The position numbers and the translations under genes are program-made. Source: Bondarzewia mesenterica (taxonomy: Eukaryota; Basidiomycota; Agaricomycetes; Russulales; Bondarzewiaceae). Taken from it: 12,202 bases of DNA. Under the pieces are notes generated by a model. That model was not told where the DNA came from. It saw only the letters and a list, made by a program, of their open reading frames with translations, and searched no databases. Location: positions 1 to 12,202 of the forward strand of contig SGPL01000779.1 of NCBI GenBank assembly GCA_004802705.1, in the 5' to 3' direction. This document shows, piece after piece, positions 1 to 9,215 of this stretch (the stretch's first letter is position 1; the number at the start of each line of letters is the position of its first letter).

Positions 1-749
1 AATGATCTGTCATCGTGAGGTGAGCATTTTGCCTCATAGGAATCAAACAGAAATGTCAGGTACGTGTATTCCCTGCCAGATGGCCTCTAGCGAATGTTCT
101 TTTCGCCAATATACAATGGTCATTCGAGCATTCTGAATTCTGAATCATATGTGCAGCACGCTCAACAGGGCTCAATTATGAAGGTTGTTATCAGACAAAA
201 ATATGCGAACATCTAGCATCCGCCCGATATTTTTCAATTCCTATCAGTAACCAACTGTTAACGCTAGCAAACACAACATTTAACTAATTTTTAACAGATA
301 ATACTGATTGCGTATGGTTTTTGCCCATACAAGATGGACACCAATGATAATTCTGAGCATTTATCAATTTTTATAGGAAAATATCAGTTTTTGTTGTACC
401 CAATTAAATCATTATTCATTGAAGAAGATTGTTAAGGATCGAAGAGAACTTGTGTATATCGACATCTCACATAAATCCAGTAAGGAGTGATAAATATTGA
501 TTATTTCTCCCAACCGTAATTATTGCAATGCGTCAATTTTTTTTCAATCCAAATCATAGAGTGCCAACTCGCACAGAGGCCAGGAATCACCATAATTAAG
601 TCCAGAGTATGATTTTTGTCCAGTCCAGACAATATTACTCATGGCAATCACTTAGCATGAGACATTTCAACTTCTGCTCAATCTCACTGCGCTGTCACCG
701 CTGAATGACACGGACTCTGGTTCAACCCACAAGGCTGGAATTTTTATGC
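1..749. other. AT-rich intergenic region, no gene seen
   Basis: No open frame of meaningful length, no splice-consistent exon chain and no recognisable RNA gene is visible on either strand. The stretch is AT-rich and rich in stop codons, and it ends in the promoter of the downstream gene. I saw no obvious terminal repeats or target-site duplications. Confidence 0.6.
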
Positions 750-757
750 TATAAAAG
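750..757 (+). promoter_or_regulatory. TATA box and pyrimidine-rich core promoter
   Basis: A canonical TATAAAAG lies 65 nt upstream of the proposed ATG at 823. It is followed by a CT-rich tract (about 768-820). A TATA element with a downstream CT block before the start codon is a common arrangement in filamentous fungi. Transcription would be expected to begin roughly 25-35 nt downstream, around 780. The placement supports the chosen start, but this is inference from spacing and sequence only. Confidence 0.5.
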
Positions 758-822
758 ATGAGATCTCATGTCTCCGACATCTCCTTTGGCTGCTCCTCCG
801 TCTATCTCCCCTCCATTATCCT

Positions 823-3800
823 ATGTCTCAGCCTTTGTCTCACCACCACCTGAGCCTTCCGGAGCGGGATCACTGCGTGAATGCTGGCTGCCGTTGTGCA
901 GCATATGTTTCTGCTCAAGCAGACAGCACCTTGCACCCAGTGTGTTGTCCAATATCTCTCACTCACTCATATTTGACCATAATTTCTCATTTTTCAGAAT
1001 GCCGTTGATCCGTCTGATCAGTGCGCGTCTTGCGGCCATCCCTGGCAAAGTCATACTGCACGCCAAATTACTAATCTTGCTGATCCTCATTACCTGTGCC
1101 AAAAAGTGTCATCTCCTGATACCAATTGCGGTGGCTTTCATGTCGTATGTGTAATCACTCTCTATGTTCTCTCATCTAACATATATTCATTGATCTTCAC
1201 TCACACAGTTTGCTGCTACATGGGGCCCTAGTTCTATCTGCATCTGCACGGCTCCATGGGGGCATCACACTTCTATCACTGCTGCGTGAGCTACTTACGG
1301 CCGCTTCGCTAACTTATCATTGACTTTGCTCTTTTACAGCTCTGCTTCTCCCTCTCAGTCTCAGCGTACTTCAGCTAGCCACAATGCATCTTCTCCTTCA
1401 CCCATGTCCTTGTTCCAGAGCTTGATCGCACACCGAGCTAATGCTGCTGCTACAAGCAATGTTCAAAATCAAAGGATGGCAAGTGCAAGACGCAATCTTC
1501 CTCAGCATCATGGTAGAGGTAGTGCTGGTACGAGCTTGAGTTTACGTGTATGTGTTCGCTCATGTCGTTATTCTTGTCAATTCATCCTAAAATGCTCATC
1601 TTTAGGAGCAGTTTCAAGTTTCATCAGAGGAGCAATGTATGTTCGCCATTCTCCCTTATGTGGTGAGCTATCTCTTTTTGCGTTATATGAGTTAATGAAC
1701 ACTTGCTTACTGATCACGCTTTGTTCGCAGGTCAAAGATGGCAACAATCAATATCAGATGCGTGGTCACGCATCTCCTGAGTATTCATTTGCTCACGATA
1801 AGCTATCTGACCTGCTCAGAATTCTTAACAAGCACCACCTTGGCTTTTTCTGCTCACTTCCTAAGGCCGGCCAAGTTTGGACCCATCTCGACCACTTCTT
1901 TCAAGACCATTGCAATGATCACGGACACATAGTCCCAGATGCTCCCCCACGAAGCTCCAATGAGGTGATCTCCGATGACATGGATAGCGCAACTCATTTT
2001 TCTATGCTCAAGTGGCTTCTGCTGATGCCTAAGCACATTCAAAGAGGCTCCGTCTATCGCTTCAAGCTGGCCAGTCAGATCATATGGCACTCTTTCACCC
2101 TTGACACGCTGGTCAAGGAGTGCGGACCCAAGAAGCTGAAGAATCCACTGCACGACACTTGGCCTTTATTCATTTTAGGTAATCTCTCATTTTATCGAGA
2201 GTAAATGGACTGCCTTTCATTTTTCTTACAGCTCCTCACTATGGAAACCTCCGCTCTGACATCTCTGAGTTTTTTAGCCCCACAGACCGATTGCCCGTTC
2301 ACACGTTACCTCATGCATGTTTTGCATGGCGCATCATGTTCGGCTTGACAGTCAGTGGGATTCCACAGCATGGTGATCCTGAGTGCCTTGCCGGTGATGT
2401 TGCATGCCCGCGTGCTCAATCATTACCAGATTCATCTGTGCGTTTGCCAATGCGTGATCCTCTATTTGTGGCACACAATAATGTGGGGCTACTTCATATA
2501 GGATACTACAATAACCACGGAAAGCTCCGAGCAACCTTTTGTGACTCAACCAGTCATTGGATTCACGCGCCCTCGATCCGACTCTGACTCGCTCGATCCT
2601 GTATGATTTCTCATCCCTCCTTGCTACTATTCCTTGACTTCATTATTGTAGGATGCTGCACCACCTGAAAACAGTCGTCACTGAGTCGAGCAGCCCTTGA
2701 TGTTGCCTACATCATCGACATCCGTGCATTTTCTGTGCCTAACTTGTTGAACATTTACGGTTCTGAAGTTTCAATGACAGAATGAACACTCATCTATATC
2801 TACATCAATGGCCCGACCTATCCAGGCTGCAGCGACTCATACATAAAATAGGACGATATGTTGTCATTTTTTACTTTGTTAAACAACGCTGATATCTTCA
2901 ATATAGATTGATGAATCCTTGTCGTCCGCACCAGCTGATGTCCCTTCGTACATACCCTCTCGACCAGAGATGCTGAAGAAGGTGACTCGATGGAGAAACA
3001 AAGTTTCAGATGATGCTGCGACCGCTATCTCATCGCGTACCAACAGCTGCACAGTCCAATTTCGTGGAGACAATTTAAAAGCTATCGCGATGACGATGCT
3101 CGACTACCTGTAGTGGCTTCATACGACCGATGCCGATTCTGATGTGTCTGAGATCACTTTCCAACCACAGCCAGGCGTTAGATGCCAAATGGTTGATCTT
3201 GTGGCCTTTCTGGACTCGTTGCACCTATTCTTCATGTGCACTCTGTTCTCTCGCTCTGGTATGACACTGGCATGTTAACAACATCTTTTCCAGAGAGAAT
3301 GGAGTTGGCCATGGTCCAGAGCGTGCCGTATATCGCTGCATACTCAACGAGCACACCCAAGACATCAAATATTGGGATGTCCGAAATGGTTATACCATTC
3401 CGCACCTCAACATGCTTGATGAAAGCCTTCCCACGCGCTCTGCTCACTTCGCGCCTGGGGCTCCCTATGTGCATTTCATCTTTTCCATCTTAGTATTGGA
3501 CCATTCCCGATTTCCCCTCTTCTCATTGCGGCTGCCATCCTTTGGGCTAACGACAAGGTTCAACTGGATGCTAGCATCATCGAGCAGCTAGACTCGGTCA
3601 CCGGGAATTCTTTGAGGGCATGGTTCTCTCTGTATTCTAGTGATCCCCTGCCATCTTCCCTCAATATGCTCGTTGTGGAAGCTTTAAATACCCAGGTAAT
3701 ATAGTTGCTGCTTTTCACCCTCTAATATTTGACCGCGGAGCACCGCATCCTCACAGCCTCATCTCTTTCCACGTACTCGCACAAGCGATGAGCACGACAT

Positions 3801-4684
3801 ATACACCCGCGCAATTGTTGGATTTGTGGTCTTCGGGCACTCAGGCTTTGCACGCCATCCCGATTTTTTGGCGTTCAGGGATGGCTTTGATATCAAGTTT
3901 AAGGGGAAGAAGTCGTTCATCAAGGTGGGTGGCTTTTTTTCCTTGCTCTGCTGTGTCATTATTGCTCATTGCGTGTGTGGCAGACATTTCCGTCATCGGC
4001 AGCACAAGTTGGCAGGTTGCTGCAGACCATGTACAACCGCAAGTTGTCGGATCCCCGCCCAGTCATTACTGGCCTGCGCTTCTTGACTTCTGACTACTCC
4101 AAGTCCACTCGTCTCGCTCGAATGCGCGATCTATTCCAATTCTGTCTCGTCCGATACTTGCGTGCCGCTGGACATCCCAACCACCCCAAAATTCGTGGTG
4201 CGCTTGTATCTGAGTCCGACTTTCAAGTGTCCAGAGATGACAACACGCTCAGAGCGAGGCTGTTTCTCTTGGCTATATCGGAGTCAGACATGGTTTCAGC
4301 ATCGTCGACCTGGAAGTTGCAGGTAAGTCTGTCCGCTCATTCTATCTGCTACTTGTCTGACCCGTATCTTGAGAAACAGATACGGCTTCATCACCCAGGC
4401 GAAGATGCTCCGATGGCGGTTCTGGAGCCTCCCACGAGCACAGAAGAAGTGAGCGAATGCAGTTCTTATTGACTCTTGCCGTGATCTTGATCACTTTACT
4501 CCAGCGTGCTGCACACCCAGAACCAACGGTTCACTTTCATACATGTGACGCCGCATGCGACATTTTAGTCAATGATTGGCTGGAGAATGTTCTGGTGGAG
4601 CATGTCTCGAGCGGTATGGTCACCTTGTTCGATTGTTGGATACATTCTGCAATTCTGGTGGCCTGTGGGTACAATACATCTTAA
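823..4684 (+). CDS. Multi-exon hypothetical protein with Cys/His-rich N-terminus; frame interrupted, possibly a pseudogene
   Basis: I built this model by hand from splice sites and phase. Exons: 823-939, 998-1144, 1209-1285, 1340-1547, 1606-1662, 1731-2178, 2232-2437, 2502-2600, 2675-2859, 2907-3235, 3294-3695, 3757-3924, 3984-4322, 4380-4448, 4505-4684 (TAA). Junctions keep frame with introns of 47-74 nt, giving about 1,000 residues. The ATG at 823 gives an N-terminus with C23-R-C25, C48-A-S-C51-G-H53-P-W, H58, C73 and C83-G-G-F, a likely zinc-binding cluster. The rest has no motif I can name. An HFHTC stretch near the C-terminus (4532-4546) recalls the HTC around the HECT ligase cysteine, but I see no convincing HECT domain. 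Three breaks occur. A one-base deletion near 2781 (AAA to AA) creates TGA 2783-2785. A TAG lies at 3111-3113 in exon 10. A one-base deletion lies in the T run at 3481-3484. The TAG could be spliced out by a 72-nt intron (3110-3181). Function unknown. The chain of exons is well supported; whether the gene is intact is not. Confidence 0.68.
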
Positions 4685-5927
4685 CACCTGTACACTACTG
4701 TACTATTTCCACAAAATTTGCAAGCCTATGAATAGGTCCCCACTCACAACTTTGGCACAATGGTTGAATAAATGGCAGCCCAACTAATTATCGCAATAAT
4801 CGAATCTATGGAAGCTATGCACTGTTGCCGAGCCAATGCGCCTTGACTGCCATTTTAGGCCATCGACGTCGCCAAATCTGTCGCCTGCATTCTCTGGCAC
4901 CGACCACCACATGACTTTGCCTGGCGTCTTACCTGTACGACGGTTGGCCCTCACGGTCACTACGCTCTTCCTTTTTTTGCGTTTCGCTGGTGCGTGTTTC
5001 CTCCCTCTCACTTTCTTCGTTCATCAATCCATTGTCAGCTTTCGTGGATGGTTTTTAGTTGACGCGTTACTTTATGACTTCTTTCCTCATCCTGATGACA
5101 CCTCGCATCTCCCTCCTATGGTCGGTATCGGACCACCACTATCTCACCTCCTCGCAAGACCCAATGCACAACCACACACAACCAACGGCCATGACAGAGG
5201 TTTGCACTCCAAATCATCACAGGCATCTCCAACGTGTGCCTTCCCCTCCCCATGCACCTGCACCTTCACTAACGCGATTCCACACACACCCGTCAATAAA
5301 CAAGCGTCGACCTGATCGCGCAGTACCACGATGACTCAAAGGACTAGTCCGCCGTCATGTCAGCACACAACTCAACAGATTCCCGTCCACCAGGACAGTT
5401 TGGAGGCGACGATGTACGTCTCCCTTTCCCCCATAACTGCATGTTTTTATTGATTCTTCTCTATCTCAACCCTGAACCTCGGAATCTCTCAAATTCAATC
5501 GCGTCGTCTCAGCGTGCCCTCGGCCCAACCGCCCAAAAAAGGGGGCGTACGTACCCGCATCAAGGTTGATTGGAGCTCGAGATCTCCATAGGTTGCGCCA
5601 ACGGCATAGTCGCCTACTTCATCGTGCACTACGCCTGCCTGCGCTGGTCTGCCAAGATGCCACATTTCCCGATGTTTTATTCACTCCGCTGATCGCCCTC
5701 ATTCTCGACCTGTCCATTCGATTATTGTCTCTGTAATGTTGGATGTCTTGCTTTGCATGAACGCCTGTCTGTGTTCCGCGCAGATGCTGTGATTCCATTG
5801 TACCTTCACTGTGTCACCTTTTTGTTCAACTTCCATGGTCTCAACATCCTCTGCCGCCAAACCCGTGTTGGACGACCAAAATACCGCTCTATTCTTTCAC
5901 TGTCGGCCTTATGTAGGTACAATTGTT
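4685..5927. other. Unassigned region, no supportable gene
   Basis: This stretch has several medium open frames, none of them convincing. A + strand frame at 4836-5315 has a hydrophobic patch (about 4915-5040) and then a Pro/His/Thr-rich tail. A - strand frame at 4784-5011 overlaps it. Between about 5530 and 5727 a + strand frame, reading through AYVPAS and then FTPLIALIL, looks protein-like, with a possible donor at GTAATG just after it. Another short frame (about 5835-5927) runs directly into the SEY1 fragment. I could not link these into a phased gene. They may be decayed exons of an unknown gene. Confidence 0.4.
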
Positions 5928-6914
5928 TTTCACGATTTGCGGATGATACAAACCTTGAGAACCTCTCTGGCAGCACAATATGATTGAGAGGCCTCCCAGT
6001 ACCACCATGGCGTCTATAATCATAACATGCAGACCTCATTGCAGTACTCGACTCTACGCTTGCTGCTCTATTTGTCGGCCAACTCCAGAACCTCCACAAG
6101 GCCTGCCTTCTTGGAAATCCCATGCGCATCGATGGATACAACTTTGCTGAGGTTGTTGGCAAGGCACGCGCGCGCTGCGAAATACATTTCACCAAGGGTG
6201 CAAAGGAGACGGATGTTTCGGACGAGGATACAGCGTGGAACTGGGTACAGGAGCTCGGATTACTAGAAGAAGAGCTGAGGAGGGTTGTAGAGCAGCTGAG
6301 GAAGGATGAGACAAAGAAAATGATCAACGCCATCGAGGTATGTGTTGGTTTGGATCCAAAGACGCAATGTTAACAAGCTATATGCCAATTATATTGATAA
6401 ACAGCGATCTTTCAAAAAGCTGATCTCGGAACCCATCGACCTCCTCCTCAACAAGGCATCGCCAGATATGTGGGACAGCATTCGGCGGACATTTAAGGAG
6501 ACCCTAGTCAAAGCCGATACAAGCTACCTCACCACGGCCAAAGGTCAGTAGATTCAAACACATTCGTAACGCTTCTCATCTGACACCGGTATGTTCGAAT
6601 GCAGATTTTGATTGCATGGTCGAGGAGAATGCAGTTACTCTCGCCAGCCTTCGCAAGCGTGCATGGATAGCTCTGTGAGCGAAGATTGATGAGCAGACCA
6701 TCGACAATGTCATACTTAGCAAGCTGCGTGCGTGCTTGGAGGAGCACTTCCGATGTGACGATGCTGGTGTGCCAAGAGTATGGAAGCCAGAGGATGACAT
6801 CGATGGTGCTTTCAAGAAGGCGAAGGACCAGGTACGCTGTCCCAGTCTACCATGCGCGCCTGACTGACTCAATGAAATCACACCTATTCTGTTATCTCAT
6901 ATCAGACCCTAGAG
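5928..6914 (+). pseudogene. SEY1: SEY1 (RHD3/Sey1 family dynamin-like GTPase) internal fragment
   Basis: Intact Sey1 is an ER-membrane GTPase of about 770-800 residues that fuses ER tubules. Only part of the helical middle region is here; the N-terminal GTPase domain and the C-terminal membrane hairpin are absent. Recognition rests on runs typical of fungal Sey1, in order: LIAVLDSTLAALFVGQL and NLHKACL (about 6034-6105), the DETKKMINAIE block (about 6305-6337), ISEPIDLLLNKASPDMWD (about 6423-6476), and [17 protein letters not shown] (about 6763-6813). Exons: about 5928-6337, 6405-6543, 6605-6831, 6906-6914. Introns (61-74 nt) are GT..AG and in phase. Breaks: TGA 5985-5987 and TGA 6676-6678, each where Arg (CGA) is expected, and a one-base loss in an A run at 6024-6025. 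After the residues T-L-E the frame leaves the family and enters the G-rich tandem repeat. Non-functional as a Sey1. Confidence 0.85.
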
Positions 6915-6956
6915 GTTCTCGAGCGCACGGTGCTGAGTCGAGGCGCATTCAGAAGA

Positions 6957-7095
6957 GGGGGGGGCGAGGAAGTGATGTCCTCGTGCCCGAGGGAACGAAA
7001 GAATAGCAAGGGAAGGGGGGGCGAGGAAGTAATGTCCTCGTCCCCAGGGAACGAAAGAAAAGAAACGGAAAGGGGAGCGAGGGAGTAATGTCCTA
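6957..7095 (+). repeat. 57-bp G-rich tandem repeat, about 2.4 units
   Basis: The units start at G runs at 6957, 7015 and 7072; the core CGAGG falls at 6965, 7022 and 7079, a period of about 57 bp. Each complete unit has a G run of 7-8, then CGAGGAAGTRATGTCCTCG, whose CGAGGA/TCCTCG arms can pair (6965-6970 with 6978-6983), then a second small palindrome (CCTCG..CGAGG in unit 1), then an A-rich tail with GGAACGAAAGAA. The third unit stops at GTCCT, exactly where repeat copy A begins. Confidence 0.85.
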
Positions 7096-7255
7096 ATAGT
7101 ATTGCACCCTTAAATAGCTAGGTATTTAATGTGTGTCATCTGAGTGTCCTTTGAGTATCAAAACAACAAAATAAAATGCTGAATTACCGGATTAGGCAGG
7201 AGGCTGACTCATCTGCGCGTCGTGACACGCACGCGACACGCACTGAATACCAGAC
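7091..7255 (+). repeat. Dispersed repeat, copy A
   Basis: This 165-bp segment beginning TCCTAATAGTATTGCACCC and ending CTGAATACCAGAC is repeated in the same orientation at 12026-12202. The two copies differ only by a small change in an A-rich run (about 7160), one substitution (ATGCTG versus ACGCTG) and one fewer 11-bp unit of the ACGCGACACGC type in this copy. The left edge is sharp: the third unit of the 57-bp tandem repeat lies upstream here, and a kinase gene lies upstream of the other copy. It probably marks the end of a mobile or dispersed element, but no terminal inverted repeat, target duplication or transposase was seen. Confidence 0.9.
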
Positions 7256-7515
7256 GACACTCACTTGACACGCAACAACGGCGTTTTTCTGCCTCCCGAC
7301 ACTTCCGACACTCAGGCAAGACACGCAAGATATATTTGTGTGTCGCATGACACGCAAAGTATAAAACTTGCGTGTCGCGGCGGTGCGGGGCGAGGACGCG
7401 CGCCAGCGTGTCCTCGCTCGGCAACGCCACTGAGGTTAGAGCCCCGACTACTCATAATAAGTCGGAGCTTAATCTGACTTAAGGTTCCATGACACGCAAC
7501 TGCGTGTAGCGTCCC
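7225..7515. repeat. GACACGC motif cluster with hairpins
   Basis: GACACGC recurs in the + orientation from 7224 to 7497, and several copies are paired with its reverse complement. Potential stems: GACACGCAAAG at 7349-7359 with CTTGCGTGTC at 7367-7376; GCGAGGAC at 7390-7397 with GTCCTCGC at 7410-7417; CCGACT at 7444-7449 with AGTCGG at 7460-7465; ACACGCA at 7491-7497 with TGCGTGT at 7500-7506. The stems are read directly from the sequence; any folding in vivo is inference. The cluster continues without a break from repeat copy A, so both may belong to one element. Confidence 0.75.
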
Positions 7516-7589
7516 AACTTTTAACCTCCGCTTTCGCCACCCCCGCCTTCTGCCTCATCATCACCCGCCGTCGTTCACCCTCACTCGTT

Positions 7590-8010
7590 CACCCTACCTC
7601 TGCGTGCCGCCGTTCCCTGCGTGCTATTCCCTACTGGCCGTCCTCCCTTCGTGTACTGTATCAAATCCTCACACTGCGTGTCATCATGCCCCAGCGTGTC
7701 GCCCCCTAGTATGCCATACTCTTTTTGCGTGTCGAGCTCCTCTCTGTCCGCCTCTGTATATTGGCGTAGTCGGTGTTCCCCTGCGTGTCGGCATCTCCTC
7801 TCTATCCCTCTGTGTGCTGTCCTCCCTCTGTGTGTCGTGACCTGCTTGCCGCCTTCACACTGCGTGTTGCCGGTTCCCTGTGAGTCTCCACTCCCCTGTG
7901 AGTCTCCGCTCCCCTGCGTGTCGCCGGTCCCTGCATGCCGTCATCCCCTCGCCGGCGTCCTCATTCAGTCTGCTGTTTGCCATGTGCATCATCCTTCCTC
8001 TGCGTGTTGA
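7590..8010 (+). repeat. Irregular GCGTGTC motif array, pyrimidine-rich
   Basis: CTGCGTGTCG and close variants (CTGCGTGCC, CTGTGTGTCG, CTGTGAGTC, CTGCGTGTTG) recur at uneven spacings of about 15-60 bp through this stretch, for example near 7674, 7691, 7727, 7781, 7860, 7914 and 8001. Spacers are rich in CTCC/CCTC. The motif is the reverse complement of the GACACGC copies upstream, so the two clusters together form a loose inverted arrangement. Open frames here (+ strand, 7604-7840 and 7621-8010) are low-complexity Cys/Pro/Ser shadows of the repeat and I do not call them genes. Confidence 0.75.
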
Positions 8011-8280
8011 ATAGCTCACCACTTTTTTAATTTCCTTATCCTAGGGTTCCTTGCACCATAATTGTCGACTGTTCAGCATATAGTCAGCCCACAGTCAGTG
8101 CAGTGTCGGCCTCCACATGCACGCCGCGCCGACAACCATGACACCGAGCATAACTCAAGTGATGCTGCGACGCATTTGTGGTGGAGTGACGATGAGGGGA
8201 TGAGGTGACGAGGGGGTAACGTCTGCCGATCACCTACAACCTTTGGCTCATCGAATGCTCGCTCCCTGATGCCATCCCCA
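8011..8280. other. Spacer, no feature seen
   Basis: Mixed-composition sequence between the GCGTGTC array and the purine-rich block. It holds a T-rich stretch at about 8023-8030. The open frames on the - strand are extensions of the low-complexity frames next door. I see no gene or repeat. Confidence 0.4.
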
Positions 8281-8720
8281 ATCACATCGAAGATCGTGAG
8301 GGGACGATGCGGACGACAAGTCGAAGATGATCGAGAACGATGGTGAGGATGCCGAGGATGGTCAGGACAATGACGGCGAGGAGACGATGGTGACAGCAAG
8401 GACAAGAATGAGGATGATGGTGATGAGAGGATAACGACAGCAACGGGACAGGAGGGGATGAGGATGGCAAGAGGATGATAAGGGGACGAAGACGGCCAGA
8501 ACGGGGACAACGAGGGATGACAAGGGGATGACGAGGGGACGACAATGGCAGGGGATGAGAATGGCAAGGATAGGGACGGCAAGGAGACAAGGAGGGGATG
8601 ACGAGGGGATGAGAACGGCAAGGGGAGAAGGACGACCGGGACGATGAACGCGGCCATGACAATGACGAGGACGGCAAGCATAGAAAGACCTCAGGGGATG
8701 ATGGCGATGCGAGGTTAATG
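8281..8720 (+). repeat. Purine-rich minisatellite-like block 1
   Basis: The + strand is dominated by imperfect reiterations of GGGGATGA, GGGGACGA, GAGGATGG and GGCAAGGA with almost no pyrimidine runs. No strict period holds; the units are about 9-18 bp and degenerate. The - strand therefore reads as long Ser/Pro/His/Leu-rich open frames (for example 8073-8681, 8282-8947 and 8362-8817) in several frames at once, the expected result of stop-poor repeats and not evidence of coding. Similar blocks recur at 9661-9810, 10201-10280 and 10730-11014. Confidence 0.8.
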
Positions 8721-9105
8721 GCGAGGATGACGGTATCATGAAAAGGGGACGCGATGATACGACCGATGTGAGGACGCGGCGGCGGTGCGATGTCCAGGGC
8801 ACGGCGACGCTTTTCACAATCTTTTCGTACTATCCACTCAAAACATCTACGAGTGACTGATGCTGCCAATGACAGTAAGATTTCATTACAGTACACACAT
8901 ACTACCAAATTACGCTGCCCACATGGGTTGTGGATGAAATAGATCAAATAAAACGGCCCTGCTACACGTATTTTGTGGCGTCGCGTGGAAGTCGGTCAAC
9001 CTCGCTTTTGCTCTACCATCCACCATCCACCACTTCATTATCGTCACTCACTCCGGAACTCTCTAATAGACCCCGGCAAGCTCTTATGTAGGACCACAAC
9101 GGAAC
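8721..9105. other. Spacer, no gene seen
   Basis: Normal-complexity sequence without an exon chain, recognisable RNA or repeat beyond scattered GATG/CGAGG words at its left edge. Frames on both strands are short. Confidence 0.4.
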
Positions 9106-9190
9106 GGTGTCGGCAGCGAGCAGATGGCCAGCACGAGCATATCGGCCGGCCAGGGGACGAGCAAGAGCCGCGTGCGCTCTTTGCTTCATC
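9106..9190 (+). repeat. Repeat module, copy 1 (diverged)
   Basis: This copy starts GGTGTCGGCAGCGAGCAGATG and ends near GCGTGCGCTCTTTGC. It shares its order of words (GGCRGCGAG, GATGRCC, GCACGAGCA, GACGAGCA, GCGCTCT) with copies at 10285-10377 and 11015-11100. It is the most diverged of the three, carrying GGCCGGCCAGGGG where the others have the GACGAYGAGCAGC run. Confidence 0.65.
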
Positions 9191-9210
9191 TCCCGTCCCT
9201 CTCATCATCT

Positions 9211-9215
9211 NNCNN
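9211..9215. other. Undetermined bases
   Basis: Five positions contain four N calls (NNCNN), right after repeat module copy 1 and just before a run of T. This marks unresolved or conflicting reads, most simply collapse of similar repeat copies in the assembly. Confidence 0.95.

Noticed and set aside
2653..2674. A third frameshift in the large gene, from an acceptor at 2652
   Set aside because: Using the later acceptor ending at 2674 (AACAG) keeps the frame without any break, so the frameshift is not needed.
1854..3474. - strand open frames opposite the large gene (1854-2153, 2352-2549, 2879-3073, 3232-3474)
   Set aside because: They are antisense shadows of exons whose + strand frames chain together by phased introns.
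4457..4787. Separate small genes at the 3' end of the large gene
   Set aside because: The intron 4449-4504 (GTGAGC..CCAG) joins this sequence in phase to the preceding exon, so it is the last exon and not an independent gene.
7209..7430. - strand open frame rich in Cys and Arg
   Set aside because: It lies wholly in the GACACGC motif cluster and repeat copy A, and its Cys/Arg content is dictated by the motif.
7225..8010. CRISPR-like array
   Set aside because: Motifs are short, irregularly spaced, variable and in both orientations, with no uniform spacers, and the context is eukaryotic.
8011..8045. Helitron 3' end suggested by a CTAG near 8042
   Set aside because: There is no stable hairpin at the expected distance, and the four-base ending is too common by chance.
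8073..8947. Long overlapping - strand open frames (up to 221 codons) rich in Ser, Pro, His and Leu
   Set aside because: Several frames are open at once over the purine-rich repeats, composition follows the repeat, and there is no domain or splice signal; this is a stop-poor low-complexity artefact.
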